A stretch of DNA of 64,000 bases from Planctomycetota bacterium (GTDB lineage Bacteria; Planctomycetota; Planctomycetia; Planctomycetales; Planctomycetaceae), in NCBI GenBank assembly GCA_003388505.1, contig QQVO01000006.1, positions 124,001-188,000 on the forward strand, written 5' to 3'. Position 1 is the stretch's first letter, and the number at the start of each line of letters is the position of its first letter. The position numbers and the translations under genes are program-made. Under the pieces are notes generated by a model. It was not told the DNA's origin, ran no database searches, and saw only the letters and a list, made by a program, of their open reading frames with translations. This document shows, piece after piece, positions 24,094-32,446 of this stretch.

Positions 24094-25521
24094 TCAGGCT
24101 GAGTAGAGCGGCTCGATCGGCCGGCCGTCGCTGATGTGCAGTTCCTGGCCCAGCGGCGTGAAGTATTTACCGTGGGGATCGATCCCGAGCGCGGAAAAGA
24201 TCGTCGCGATCACGTCCCACGGGGCGTACCGCTCACCGGCCGGATAGGCGCCTTGCTCATCGGAGGCGCCAACGACTCCTCCCCGTTTGACGCCCGCGCC
24301 CGCCGCCGCGATGGAGTAGACGCTGGACCAGTGCTTGCGACCGGGAGTCGCGCCCGCGAAACGGGGTTCCAGCGCCACCCGCGGGGCGCGGCCGAACTCG
24401 CCCATGCACAACACCAGCGTCTCGTCCAGCAGGCCCCGTTCGTCCAGGTCTTCGATCAGCGCCGAAAAGCCCTGGTCGAAGCGAGGCAGAAGCTGTTGCC
24501 GGAGTCCGTAGAAGATGTCGTTATGCGTGTCCCAGCCCCACTCGTCGATTTCGTCAAAAGCGGTGTCCTGTCCCCGGTTCGTGTGATTCCAGAACACCGT
24601 CACCAGCGGCGCGCCGGCCTCCACCAGTCTGCGCGCCAAGAGACACGCCTGGCCCGAACGATTGCGTCCGTAGCGATCGCGGAGCGACTCCGGCTCCGCC
24701 GACAACTGAAACGCGTCCCGCATGCGCGGCTCGGCCAGCATCCGAAACGCCTGGTCGTACAGCCCGGATGAGTCGGACAGAACTCCCGCCTGCTCCGCGC
24801 GACGCTCAAACCGGTCGAGCGCGCCCAGCAGCGTCTCCCGCGAGCGAAGGCGGACGGCGGGCATCTCCGGCAGCGGGTCGAGTTCCGGGACGACGACCTC
24901 TCCGGCGCTGACGTCTCCCAGCGTAAACGCGTCATACTTCTTGCCCAGAAGTCCCCCGAATTGCCCCGGCGCGGGCGTGCTTGGCACGAGATTCGGCCCG
25001 TTCAGGTGGATGGCGGTGTGCAGGAACTCCCGCGAGGGTCGCACTCTCTTCAAGACCGAACTGTAGCAGGGCGGATCTTCAGGAGACGGCGGCGGATTCG
25101 ACGTGCGCTGTCGATGATAACGGCCGGTCAGCGCGAGATGGACCGCCGAACCGTGATCCAGATCCTCGTGCGACATGCTTCGCAGGACCGTGAAGCGGTC
25201 GGCCACGGCCGCGATGCGGGGCACATGTTCGCAGAAACGGACGCCCGGCACTGCCGTCTCGATCGAGGCGAAGTCTCCCCGGATTTCCGCCGGCGCCAGC
25301 GGCTTGGGGTCCCACAGATCGATCTGGCTCTGCCCCCCGCTGGCAAAGACGACAATCACCGACCTGGCGCGACCGAATCCCAGCACCTCGTCGCCGCTGC
25401 CCCGCGCAGTTCGCGGCCCGGCCAGGTGTCCCAGCAGGCCGGTCGCGCCGCCGAGTCCGCCGAGGCGCAGCCATTCCCTGCGGGACCATGAGCGGCCGTG
25501 TTGACTGAGGAATCGCAGCAT
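24094..25521 (-). CDS. DUF1501 protein, unpaired
   Basis: This 475-aa protein has a Tat-like signal (SRREWLRLGGLGGATGLLGH) and the DUF1501 core: VIVVFASGGQSQIDLWDPKP, EDLDHGSAVHLALTGR, WGWDTHNDIF and CMGEFGRAPRV. The metal-ligand positions of the sulfatase/alkaline phosphatase superfamily appear to be kept. Unlike the copy at 18880, no DUF1549 partner lies beside it. It is probably exported folded; its substrate is unknown. Confidence 0.92.
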   Translation of the reverse strand: MLRFLSQHGRSWSRREWLRLGGLGGATGLLGHLAGPRTARGSGDEVLGFGRARSVIVVFASGGQSQIDLWDPKPLAPAEIRGDFASIETAVPGVRFCEHVPRIAAVADRFTVLRSMSHEDLDHGSAVHLALTGRYHRQRTSNPPPSPEDPPCYSSVLKRVRPSREFLHTAIHLNGPNLVPSTPAPGQFGGLLGKKYDAFTLGDVSAGEVVVPELDPLPEMPAVRLRSRETLLGALDRFERRAEQAGVLSDSSGLYDQAFRMLAEPRMRDAFQLSAEPESLRDRYGRNRSGQACLLARRLVEAGAPLVTVFWNHTNRGQDTAFDEIDEWGWDTHNDIFYGLRQQLLPRFDQGFSALIEDLDERGLLDETLVLCMGEFGRAPRVALEPRFAGATPGRKHWSSVYSIAAAGAGVKRGGVVGASDEQGAYPAGERYAPWDVIATIFSALGIDPHGKYFTPLGQELHISDGRPIEPLYSA

Positions 25522-25590
25522 TGTTTTTTTCGTAGAACAGGTTTTTGACCTGCTGCTTCAAACTGTTCGGCTGCACACGGTGGCAGGAGT

Positions 25591-25655
25591 GATCCGGGGA
25601 CTGACGCCGCCCGGCTCGCCGTCATCCGGGGGGTGACGCTCGCCGGCTCGCCTGG
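25591..25655. repeat. two tandem CCGGGG-CTGACGCC repeats
   Basis: Two copies of the unit seen at 24064 stand head to tail between the DUF1501 start and the DUF1559 terminator. The first reads GATCCGGGGACTGACGCCGC and the second CATCCGGGGGGTGACGCTCG. They do not encode anything recognisable. Confidence 0.75.
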
Positions 25656-25687
25656 GGTTGACGATAGCACAAGTTGGGGCGCGCAGC

Positions 25688-25722
25688 AAAAAACCGCGGC
25701 GGCCGGAATTGGGCCGCCGCGG
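25688..25722 (-). terminator. intrinsic terminator of the DUF1559 gene
   Basis: On the minus strand an 11-bp perfect GC stem (arms at 25712-25722 and 25694-25704) with a 7-base loop is followed directly by six T residues (25693 to 25688). It starts 30 bp after the DUF1559 stop. This is the clearest Rho-independent terminator in the window. Confidence 0.88.
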
Positions 25723-25751
25723 CGAAAGACCCATGCCGGTGGAACCGGCGA

Positions 25752-26933
25752 TCAGAAGCTGTTGTCGCTCAGGATGTCCTGCCCGAACCGCTCGCCGCCG
25801 GAGGAGACGAGGCGAATCCAGACCGTGTCATCGATCGACTGCGAGATCGACCGGCCGTGGCCGTCCATAAAGAACGTGTTGACGACACTCGGGTGCAGCG
25901 ACGCCGGACGCGGACGCCGACCGTCTGTGGCAGTCGCCAGATTCGAGTTGATCTGCGATTCGGAAAGATCAGCATCCGCCGAAAATGCGATTGTGCCGTA
26001 TCCCAACGCGGTGCGCTTCTCACCCGGGGAGTCCGGTCCGAGCCCGTTCGCTGTGCTGGCGCTGTCGACCTGATTCGCGTTGCTCCCCTCGTCTTCAAAC
26101 GGCACGACAAACGCCATCCCGCCAATGTTGGGATCATCCCATTCCGTGGCCTGGATGTTTTCCGTCAGGATGATTGTGCTTGACGTTCCGTCCGGAACGC
26201 GATCGATCGTCGAGCGATAACTCCCCGAACCGAACTCTTGCCAGAGCAGGCCCGTCGCCTGCGTGATGTCGTTGTCATCGGGAAGCGGGCCATTATAGTC
26301 GTTGAAACTCCAATCGTAGCCCGTCGAAGAACCCGAACTCGGGATGATCCCGCCGGCAATATGCACGCCGTTCAGTGGTGTGCCGTTGTCAACCAGATTA
26401 TTCCAGTGAGTCCGAGTCGTGTATCCGGCGTTGGCGACGAACGACAGTGTGCCGCCTTGCTGTTCCGACGGGTCGTCCGGACAGGTGAAGACCTTCAGAT
26501 TCACGTTGTCCCCGAGAAAAATGGGGTCGTTGGCGGAGCCGCCGCCGGCCAGCGTATTGGGAACCACCGTCATGCGGTCGAACAGTCCCTGCTCTTCGAC
26601 AAACGGCAGCAACTGAATGCACCAGTTCGCACCGACGAGTGTTGCAGTCCCGCCAATATCCCGGTAAGTCCGAATCGCTGAACTGGACCCGGCATTCGTC
26701 ACCAGGTACGGCAGCCGGCCGTTGTTGGCGGTCGCGTACGTCTGGAAGGCCGTGCTCACGTTCTTCATGTTGTTGAGGCACTCGGCGCGGCGGGCCGCCT
26801 CGCGGGCGTTCTGGATGGCGGGCAGAATCAGGGCCGCCAGGACGGCGATGATCGAGATCACCACCAGAAGTTCGATCAGGGTGAAGCCGGCGCGGCCGCG
26901 CGGCTTCGCAACTTGAGTTCGTCTCGCTTGCAT
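25752..26933 (-). CDS. DUF1559 prepilin-like protein
   Basis: The 393-aa protein starts with a short basic leader and the type IV prepilin signal [21 protein letters not shown], with Glu at position 5 of the mature form. The following [17 protein letters not shown] and the C-terminal [18 protein letters not shown] (the H-X9-DG box) identify DUF1559, one of the most expanded families in planctomycetes. A prepilin peptidase should cleave after Gly. Function is not established; a surface or pseudopilin-related role is assumed. It lies next to the pilus/secretion-like locus but has its own terminator. Confidence 0.93.
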   Translation of the reverse strand: MQARRTQVAKPRGRAGFTLIELLVVISIIAVLAALILPAIQNAREAARRAECLNNMKNVSTAFQTYATANNGRLPYLVTNAGSSSAIRTYRDIGGTATLVGANWCIQLLPFVEEQGLFDRMTVVPNTLAGGGSANDPIFLGDNVNLKVFTCPDDPSEQQGGTLSFVANAGYTTRTHWNNLVDNGTPLNGVHIAGGIIPSSGSSTGYDWSFNDYNGPLPDDNDITQATGLLWQEFGSGSYRSTIDRVPDGTSSTIILTENIQATEWDDPNIGGMAFVVPFEDEGSNANQVDSASTANGLGPDSPGEKRTALGYGTIAFSADADLSESQINSNLATATDGRRPRPASLHPSVVNTFFMDGHGRSISQSIDDTVWIRLVSSGGERFGQDILSDNSF

Positions 26934-27514
26934 GGGTCTTTCTCCAATGTGCCGGATTGGCGGCAGTTCCAATGATCGCCGGCTGCATGCCGGCGCAGCT
27001 TCAAGTTTCGCCGGCTGCATGCCGGCACGCCTACAGTGATTGCCGGTCGAAGTCCGGCACAACGAATTGAATGTTCTCGCTCGCCCCGCTTAAAGAGTCA
27101 CAACCAGTCAGTGCCAGCCTGCCTGCTGTGATTCGCATCAGATCACGCAACAACGAGCGGGCCACTTGTTGCAGGTTGAATCAGTCGAGACTCGAGGTTT
27201 CCTTCATTATTGCGTGCCCCAGCCGTTTTCTGAAAGCAAAACCGCACACAAACCGTTTGATTTCAAAAACTTGCCTCACAATTGACGCTTCTGCTGTTGC
27301 TGGAAATGCAAGTATCAGGCCAAACGGCCGGAACGAGGAAAAAAGAACGGCAGAAGTTCTTTCTCAGGCAGGGGTTGCACGCTCCCACGGCGCACAACCT
27401 CCCCCGTCAGTGACTGAAACGCGGATGATGGGGCTGCATTCACAGGCGTTTTCGGGTTTTCGGGCGTTTTTTGGATTCGGATATCCGGGGGCTGACGCCT
27501 CCCGGCTCGCCTGG
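26934..27514. other. gene-free gap with GCCGGC-TGCATGCCGGC palindromes
   Basis: Between the DUF1559 start and the GspK-like stop I see no gene. At about 26978-27055 a GCCGGCTGCATGCCGGC palindrome occurs twice with a third variant. The middle part (27060-27400) is lower in GC and unremarkable. The end (27484-27514) is a CCGGGGGCTGACGCCTCCCGG repeat that touches the next stop codon. Confidence 0.6.
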
Positions 27515-30500
27515 TCAGGGCAAGCGCTTGCGGTGAATGACGAACTTCCGCCAGTCGAAGCGTCCGGGGACGGCGTCGGTCGGGTCGGTGTCGATATACG
27601 CCTCCTCCAGCCGCGACATGTCGATGACCAGGAAGTCCCGATGGCCGGAGATGTCCTCGATGCGGGCGCCGATCTGGACCACATTGGGGAAATTCACGGC
27701 GTCGGGCTGATGCGCCTCGAAGAACTCAAAGCCGACCCACATGAAGAACACGTGCGAGCGGTTGGTTGAGTTGTTGGCAATCTTGCACAAGAGCCGGTTA
27801 CGGGTGTGGAAATCGACGTTGTCCGTCCCCACGTCGGCCGTCCCACGGGCTTCGAAGAGTTGCAGGCTGTTTAACGCGCCCGCTTGCAGGTGCGGCCTGA
27901 GAATCGTGTCCCGCAGGCTGTGGTCGGGCGAATTCGGGTTGATGTATCCCATGCCGCGGAACGGGTGGGAGCCGGGGACGCCGGGCAACGGCAGGTTGGA
28001 GAAGACGTCGAGACCGTCGCGGGCCACGAGCAATTGCTGGAACCAGTTGCGGCCGGCGTCGTAGCCGTCGTCGCTCGGGAAGGTGTTCACGAAGTCCGGC
28101 AGGTCGCCCGAGCCGGTTCCGAAACGGCGGATCTGCGGATCGTCAATCAATCCGGCGAGAACCGGGTCGTGCCGCAGCGTGTTGAGGTTGATATGCCCCG
28201 GCGTCCGGCGCAGCAGGGCCATGCGGTCCTGAATCTCCTGATGCGAGCGGGAAGGAATCTCGACGAATTCCAGCAACCGGTAGAAGCGATTCACACCGAT
28301 CGTGTTCCCCGAACCGTCGTCAAAGCCTTGCGGCAGCAGGAATCTCGCTGATGCGGCCGTATGTCCCGTCATAGTCGGCGGAGTACCAGCCTCAGCCAGA
28401 TTCCATGCCGGGCCTCCCTGATTGAGATACACCCAGGGCAATGCCGACGACTGTTCGCGATGACCGTAAAGAGGGATGGACAGCAGTTCATACACTGAGG
28501 AGAAATCACGGTCGAAGTGCGGTTGCCAGACGCTAAACGACTCTCCGGTCCTCCGTAACTCTGAATTTGCCGCGTGCCGCCCAACTGCCGATGGATACCC
28601 AATCGTGTGTGCTCGTCCTGGGTAGCTTGTTCCATCTGAATAGGTCACACCAATCGTGGGAGTTCGACCAGACGTATGTCGAGGCGTAAACGGTTCGTCC
28701 CATTCGGTGCTTTCTGTATTCTGCACCGCAGTCGAGAGTCCACTGCTGGTTTGAAATCTGACCGGGTCGACAGTCATTCGGTCGACTTCAATCCAGTCGT
28801 CATCAGACTGAGCGATATCACCATGGCCGTGCAGTGTGCGGCGACGCTGAAGAACCACATCAAATGGTACGGCGGATTCGTTGACCTGAACGAGTGTCCC
28901 CACCGGATCCCCCGTTCCGCTATCGCGCCGTATCGTTAAGTTAAAGTGACCCTGATGATCCGCTCCACCAGCATCGGAATAGCTCACGTCAAGGTCCGCC
29001 ATAATCGGAGGGTGATCGTTTTGCTCATCCGTGGGCAGCGTCATGTCGCTGTCGAGCTGACTGTATGGGACGACTGCGTTGAACAGACCGTCGCTGTCGA
29101 AGTCGACATACAGCGTTGACGAACGCCGCTGACCCATGTTCGTGCCCTGCGGAACCACAACGGTATCGTCATGCATCGCAACGACAAAATTCTCGCCGGG
29201 CCCGATGTCGCTTGCTGGGTCTAGGAATTCAAGTTCTGCATCGCTTGGAGCGGTCGGCGATCCGACAGGCTGGCGAATGATACGCCAAGTATCGTCGTCG
29301 AGCGGAACAGTGAACGGCGTGGCGTTACGCAGTTCGATATACAGGAAATTGCGCTCGTTATCTTCGTCGTCCCAGAACGTGTCCGTATTGTTCATGCCTG
29401 CAGGGAGTCTCTCAGTCTGCACCCAAAGCACTTCGCTGAACGTGAGTTGTTGGGCTTCGACTCCGTTGACAACCTGATTTGGCGTATCCCAGCCGTTGCG
29501 CAGGTCAATGTCGTATTCAAAACGTGTGATGACGTTGTCTCGATCGAGCGCGTCCACGTAGTTGACGGCAAACTGCGCGAACTCGCGCAACCGATCGGGA
29601 ATGCCGTCGCTGTCTTGTTCTTCGCTGTACGCGTCATTGAGGATGTCCAGGTTGTCCCGGCCAGCCAGCGTGTACAGTAGAACGTAGATGTCCCGCGCCA
29701 GTCGCTGGCGGTCGTAGCGGGCCCACCACTCTTGAGCCACCGGATCGCTCGCGATCGCATTGAATGCGTACGGTGTGGCAGCACCGTTATCATGCACCAT
29801 CGCCGGTACGGTCGAACCCGCACCGCTGCCGGGAAAGTCCGGATGCGGCACGAGATTGCGGAACTGCGGATTAGCATTGGCGTCGAATGCACCGTAACCA
29901 TCATACGGAGCGTTATCGTCCGAAAGAATGCGGTTTAGATTTAGCCTTAGACGGGCCGCCCTCCGGTTCGCTCCGATGTTGTCGTTCGTCGAGTCTTCCG
30001 ACTTCAAGAGCAACCGGACTTCAGGGCGGAATGGATCGTATCTCTGACCTGCACGAGTGTCCGGAGTTCCGTCATAGAATTCTGGAGGGAATGCTTCTAC
30101 ACCGGGTGGAGTCTCAAAGTCACCAGTTCCAACCGCCCATGATGTATATTCCCATACCGATCGGTCGGCACCGGAGTTTTGCGCGACAACCGGCGTTGCG
30201 GAGAACTCACGGCGGTCCCAGCTTTCGGTCGTGAACTGTTTGCGGATATCCCTCGCAACGAGGCTGTCGCGGAGGTTGAAGGAGGCGAGTTCGGCCAAGC
30301 GCGACTGCCCGCCGCTTCGCTGGAAAGCGGCGTCGGAGAAGTGCAGAAACTCATTCTCCGCCGGATCGAACGGAGCGTCGTCCTCGGCCTGGAGCGGGAA
30401 ATTCGATTCGAGAATGATCTCGTCCCCTTCGTCGGTCAGTCCGTTCACCGCCCCCGGCTGCAGCGCGCTGGCGATGGCCGTGCGGTATGTTTCGACGCCA

Positions 30501-32356
30501 TGGATCGGCCCGCCGCCCGACTCCTGGTTCTGCCAGTTGGCATCGTATTCCGGCCACGTGCTGGGGTTATTCGCGATCGGGTTGTTGGCCAGGTAACGTT
30601 CTGCGCCGTTCGGCGCCGATCCGCTGTTGCGGTCGAGGTAGAGGCCGAAGCCGCGGTAGTCGAGCGGATGCACGAATGGCGGGACGACCAGGTTCTGCAG
30701 GTCGGCGTCCGAATAGGGGTAACCGCCGTACGGGTTCGCGTTCGGGCCGATCGAGGCGATCGCGTCAAGGTCGTCATCGGCGCCGGTCGTGCCGGGCAGC
30801 GGAATTGAAGACGTGCTGAAATCGAGCAAACCCGGTTCTCCCCAGCGGCCCGTTTGCGGACCGCCGACAAGAATCCGCAGCAGTTCCATGTTGGAGGACG
30901 TCATCGTTTTCTCGGTCGTATCAGCGCCGCCTGTGAAATACGTGACCGGGTCGAAACCGAACTGCGCTCCATGGCTGCCGAGCGCATATGACAGATAGCT
31001 CGCATTGAGATGGTCGGGATTCTGAGGCTGCGCGGCCAGCGCCCAACCGGGATTGACCTCGGAGACCGACAGGCCCAGGTTCGACATCGTCATCGGCAGC
31101 GCGGAGCCGAGCGGATGGCTCAAGCCGTTCGTGTAGTTCGGGTTGAACAGCAGATCGGCCGAACCGTGGGCGTTGAGATTCAGCAGGGCGTCGGCGTCGA
31201 CAATCTTGACGTAATAGAGCGGGACCGCCTGCCGGCCGTCGGCGAGATTGATGATCGGGTGATCGAGGTCCAGCCAGATCGAATCAAGAATTCCGTCGCC
31301 GTCCGCGTCGACGTCGTACTGTTCCGGCTGGCCGGGCCCCGAGAAGATCCCGGCCGTTCCCGCGCCGAAGTCGAAATCGGCGATGATCCGGTTCCGATCG
31401 CCGCTCCGGGCGGCTGTGCCGATCCCGCCGGTGAACAGATAGCGCTGCGGAGTCAGGGACGTATCGAGCGTTCCGTTCTGGTTGAAATCCTCGCCCGGAT
31501 CAAGGTTCGTGTCGTTGTCGAGATCCTCGTTGACGAAATACCGATGCTCAAAATGCGGCCGAAACACCTGCCGCCTCGTATTTGCATCGGTGTACAGGTC
31601 GCCGAACCCGTTGGCCCGCTTTCGCGGGAAGAGTTGCGGCCGGAAATAGGACGGGATCAGCACGCGGCGGGGCGGCGTCGTCGGCAGCACGGCTTCATAG
31701 GCCAGCGGCAGGCAGTTGACGTCCGGATAGGTATAGCCGGCGTCGGTCTCGAGCGCCCCGATGCCAAGCGGATCGGTGCTGAAGTCGTAGGTCGAACCGC
31801 CGTTCGCCGTGGCGCTGAGGTTCAGGATGAAATTGTCCTGATCGGGATTCGTTGTCGAGAGGACGCCGTCGTAATCCAGGGAGAAACCCGCGACGTCGTT
31901 CGTGCCGTCCGGCGGACTGCTGATGTCGAGATTGATGTCCGGGATGCCGTCAGGAGGGGCCAACCCCGTGCTGTTGTCGACGTTGTCGACGTACCGGATC
32001 GTGATCCCCGACCCCGAGTGCGGATTGACGTCGCTGGGAATCCCGTTGATGTTCACATGCCCGACGACGTGCGCCAGCAGCGTCCAGCGGTTGCCGAACA
32101 GCGCGCTGTCGGTGTACTGCGCCGGCGTGCTCACGAGGAATTGTTGCAGTCCGTGGTCCAGCACGGGGTCGGGGTCGACTTCCAGATCCCCGGCGTCGTT
32201 GAACCTCTCGGCGCTTTTGCGGGCCTGGTCGCTCCAACTGAAAAAGAAAATCCCCAGAAACGTCAGCGCCGCCAGGAGCGAGAGCACGACGACGATCACC
32301 GCGCCCCCCTGGCGGGGGGAGTGGGTGGTGGGTAGTGGGTAGTGGGTCGGTCTCAT
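27515..32356 (-). CDS. giant GspK/PilX-like pilus or secretion protein
   Basis: The 1613-aa protein opens with a short leader and GGAVIVVVLSLLAALTFLGI, the hydrophobic N-terminus of PilX/GspK-type minor pilins, which lack the usual Glu5. GspK proteins are normally about 300-350 aa, so this is five times larger. The bulk is a large Asp/Asn/Pro-rich extracytoplasmic region with no recognised enzyme domain. It holds several EF-hand/TSP3-like loops, such as DVDADGDGILDSIWLDLD, DPGEDFNQNGTLDT and QDSDGIPDRL, that probably bind calcium. The C-terminus has VNFPNVVQIGARIEDISGHR. It closes the pseudopilin gene series, the usual place of gspK. The leader (MRPTHYPLPTTHSP) is encoded by a simple repeat, so the start may be further in. 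Confidence 0.75.
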   Translation of the reverse strand: MRPTHYPLPTTHSPRQGGAVIVVVLSLLAALTFLGIFFFSWSDQARKSAERFNDAGDLEVDPDPVLDHGLQQFLVSTPAQYTDSALFGNRWTLLAHVVGHVNINGIPSDVNPHSGSGITIRYVDNVDNSTGLAPPDGIPDINLDISSPPDGTNDVAGFSLDYDGVLSTTNPDQDNFILNLSATANGGSTYDFSTDPLGIGALETDAGYTYPDVNCLPLAYEAVLPTTPPRRVLIPSYFRPQLFPRKRANGFGDLYTDANTRRQVFRPHFEHRYFVNEDLDNDTNLDPGEDFNQNGTLDTSLTPQRYLFTGGIGTAARSGDRNRIIADFDFGAGTAGIFSGPGQPEQYDVDADGDGILDSIWLDLDHPIINLADGRQAVPLYYVKIVDADALLNLNAHGSADLLFNPNYTNGLSHPLGSALPMTMSNLGLSVSEVNPGWALAAQPQNPDHLNASYLSYALGSHGAQFGFDPVTYFTGGADTTEKTMTSSNMELLRILVGGPQTGRWGEPGLLDFSTSSIPLPGTTGADDDLDAIASIGPNANPYGGYPYSDADLQNLVVPPFVHPLDYRGFGLYLDRNSGSAPNGAERYLANNPIANNPSTWPEYDANWQNQESGGGPIHGVETYRTAIASALQPGAVNGLTDEGDEIILESNFPLQAEDDAPFDPAENEFLHFSDAAFQRSGGQSRLAELASFNLRDSLVARDIRKQFTTESWDRREFSATPVVAQNSGADRSVWEYTSWAVGTGDFETPPGVEAFPPEFYDGTPDTRAGQRYDPFRPEVRLLLKSEDSTNDNIGANRRAARLRLNLNRILSDDNAPYDGYGAFDANANPQFRNLVPHPDFPGSGAGSTVPAMVHDNGAATPYAFNAIASDPVAQEWWARYDRQRLARDIYVLLYTLAGRDNLDILNDAYSEEQDSDGIPDRLREFAQFAVNYVDALDRDNVITRFEYDIDLRNGWDTPNQVVNGVEAQQLTFSEVLWVQTERLPAGMNNTDTFWDDEDNERNFLYIELRNATPFTVPLDDDTWRIIRQPVGSPTAPSDAELEFLDPASDIGPGENFVVAMHDDTVVVPQGTNMGQRRSSTLYVDFDSDGLFNAVVPYSQLDSDMTLPTDEQNDHPPIMADLDVSYSDAGGADHQGHFNLTIRRDSGTGDPVGTLVQVNESAVPFDVVLQRRRTLHGHGDIAQSDDDWIEVDRMTVDPVRFQTSSGLSTAVQNTESTEWDEPFTPRHTSGRTPTIGVTYSDGTSYPGRAHTIGYPSAVGRHAANSELRRTGESFSVWQPHFDRDFSSVYELLSIPLYGHREQSSALPWVYLNQGGPAWNLAEAGTPPTMTGHTAASARFLLPQGFDDGSGNTIGVNRFYRLLEFVEIPSRSHQEIQDRMALLRRTPGHINLNTLRHDPVLAGLIDDPQIRRFGTGSGDLPDFVNTFPSDDGYDAGRNWFQQLLVARDGLDVFSNLPLPGVPGSHPFRGMGYINPNSPDHSLRDTILRPHLQAGALNSLQLFEARGTADVGTDNVDFHTRNRLLCKIANNSTNRSHVFFMWVGFEFFEAHQPDAVNFPNVVQIGARIEDISGHRDFLVIDMSRLEEAYIDTDPTDAVPGRFDWRKFVIHRKRLP

Positions 32357-32446
32357 GATCGTTTACCAATTCCGGCCCGCACCGGAAGGATGGCTGTTGG
32401 CTTATGACTCTTGGCCAATAGCTAATGGCGATTAGCTATCAGCTAG
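32357..32446. repeat. GCTAATGGCGATTAGCTA-type low-complexity repeat
   Basis: The gap between the GspJ-like and GspK-like genes is built of near repeats of TTGGC/TAGCTA/AATAGC. A related tract lies at about 34405-34458 just outside the GspJ-like start. The adjoining 32320-32350 is a GGGTAGTGGGTAGTGGG tract that encodes the GspK-like leader. Confidence 0.65.

Noticed and set aside
31010-32335. A 441-codon plus-strand frame within the GspK-like gene.
   Set aside because: It is Val/Arg/Asp-rich with no start context or domain, and it overlaps the leader and pilin-like helix coding region of the minus-strand gene.
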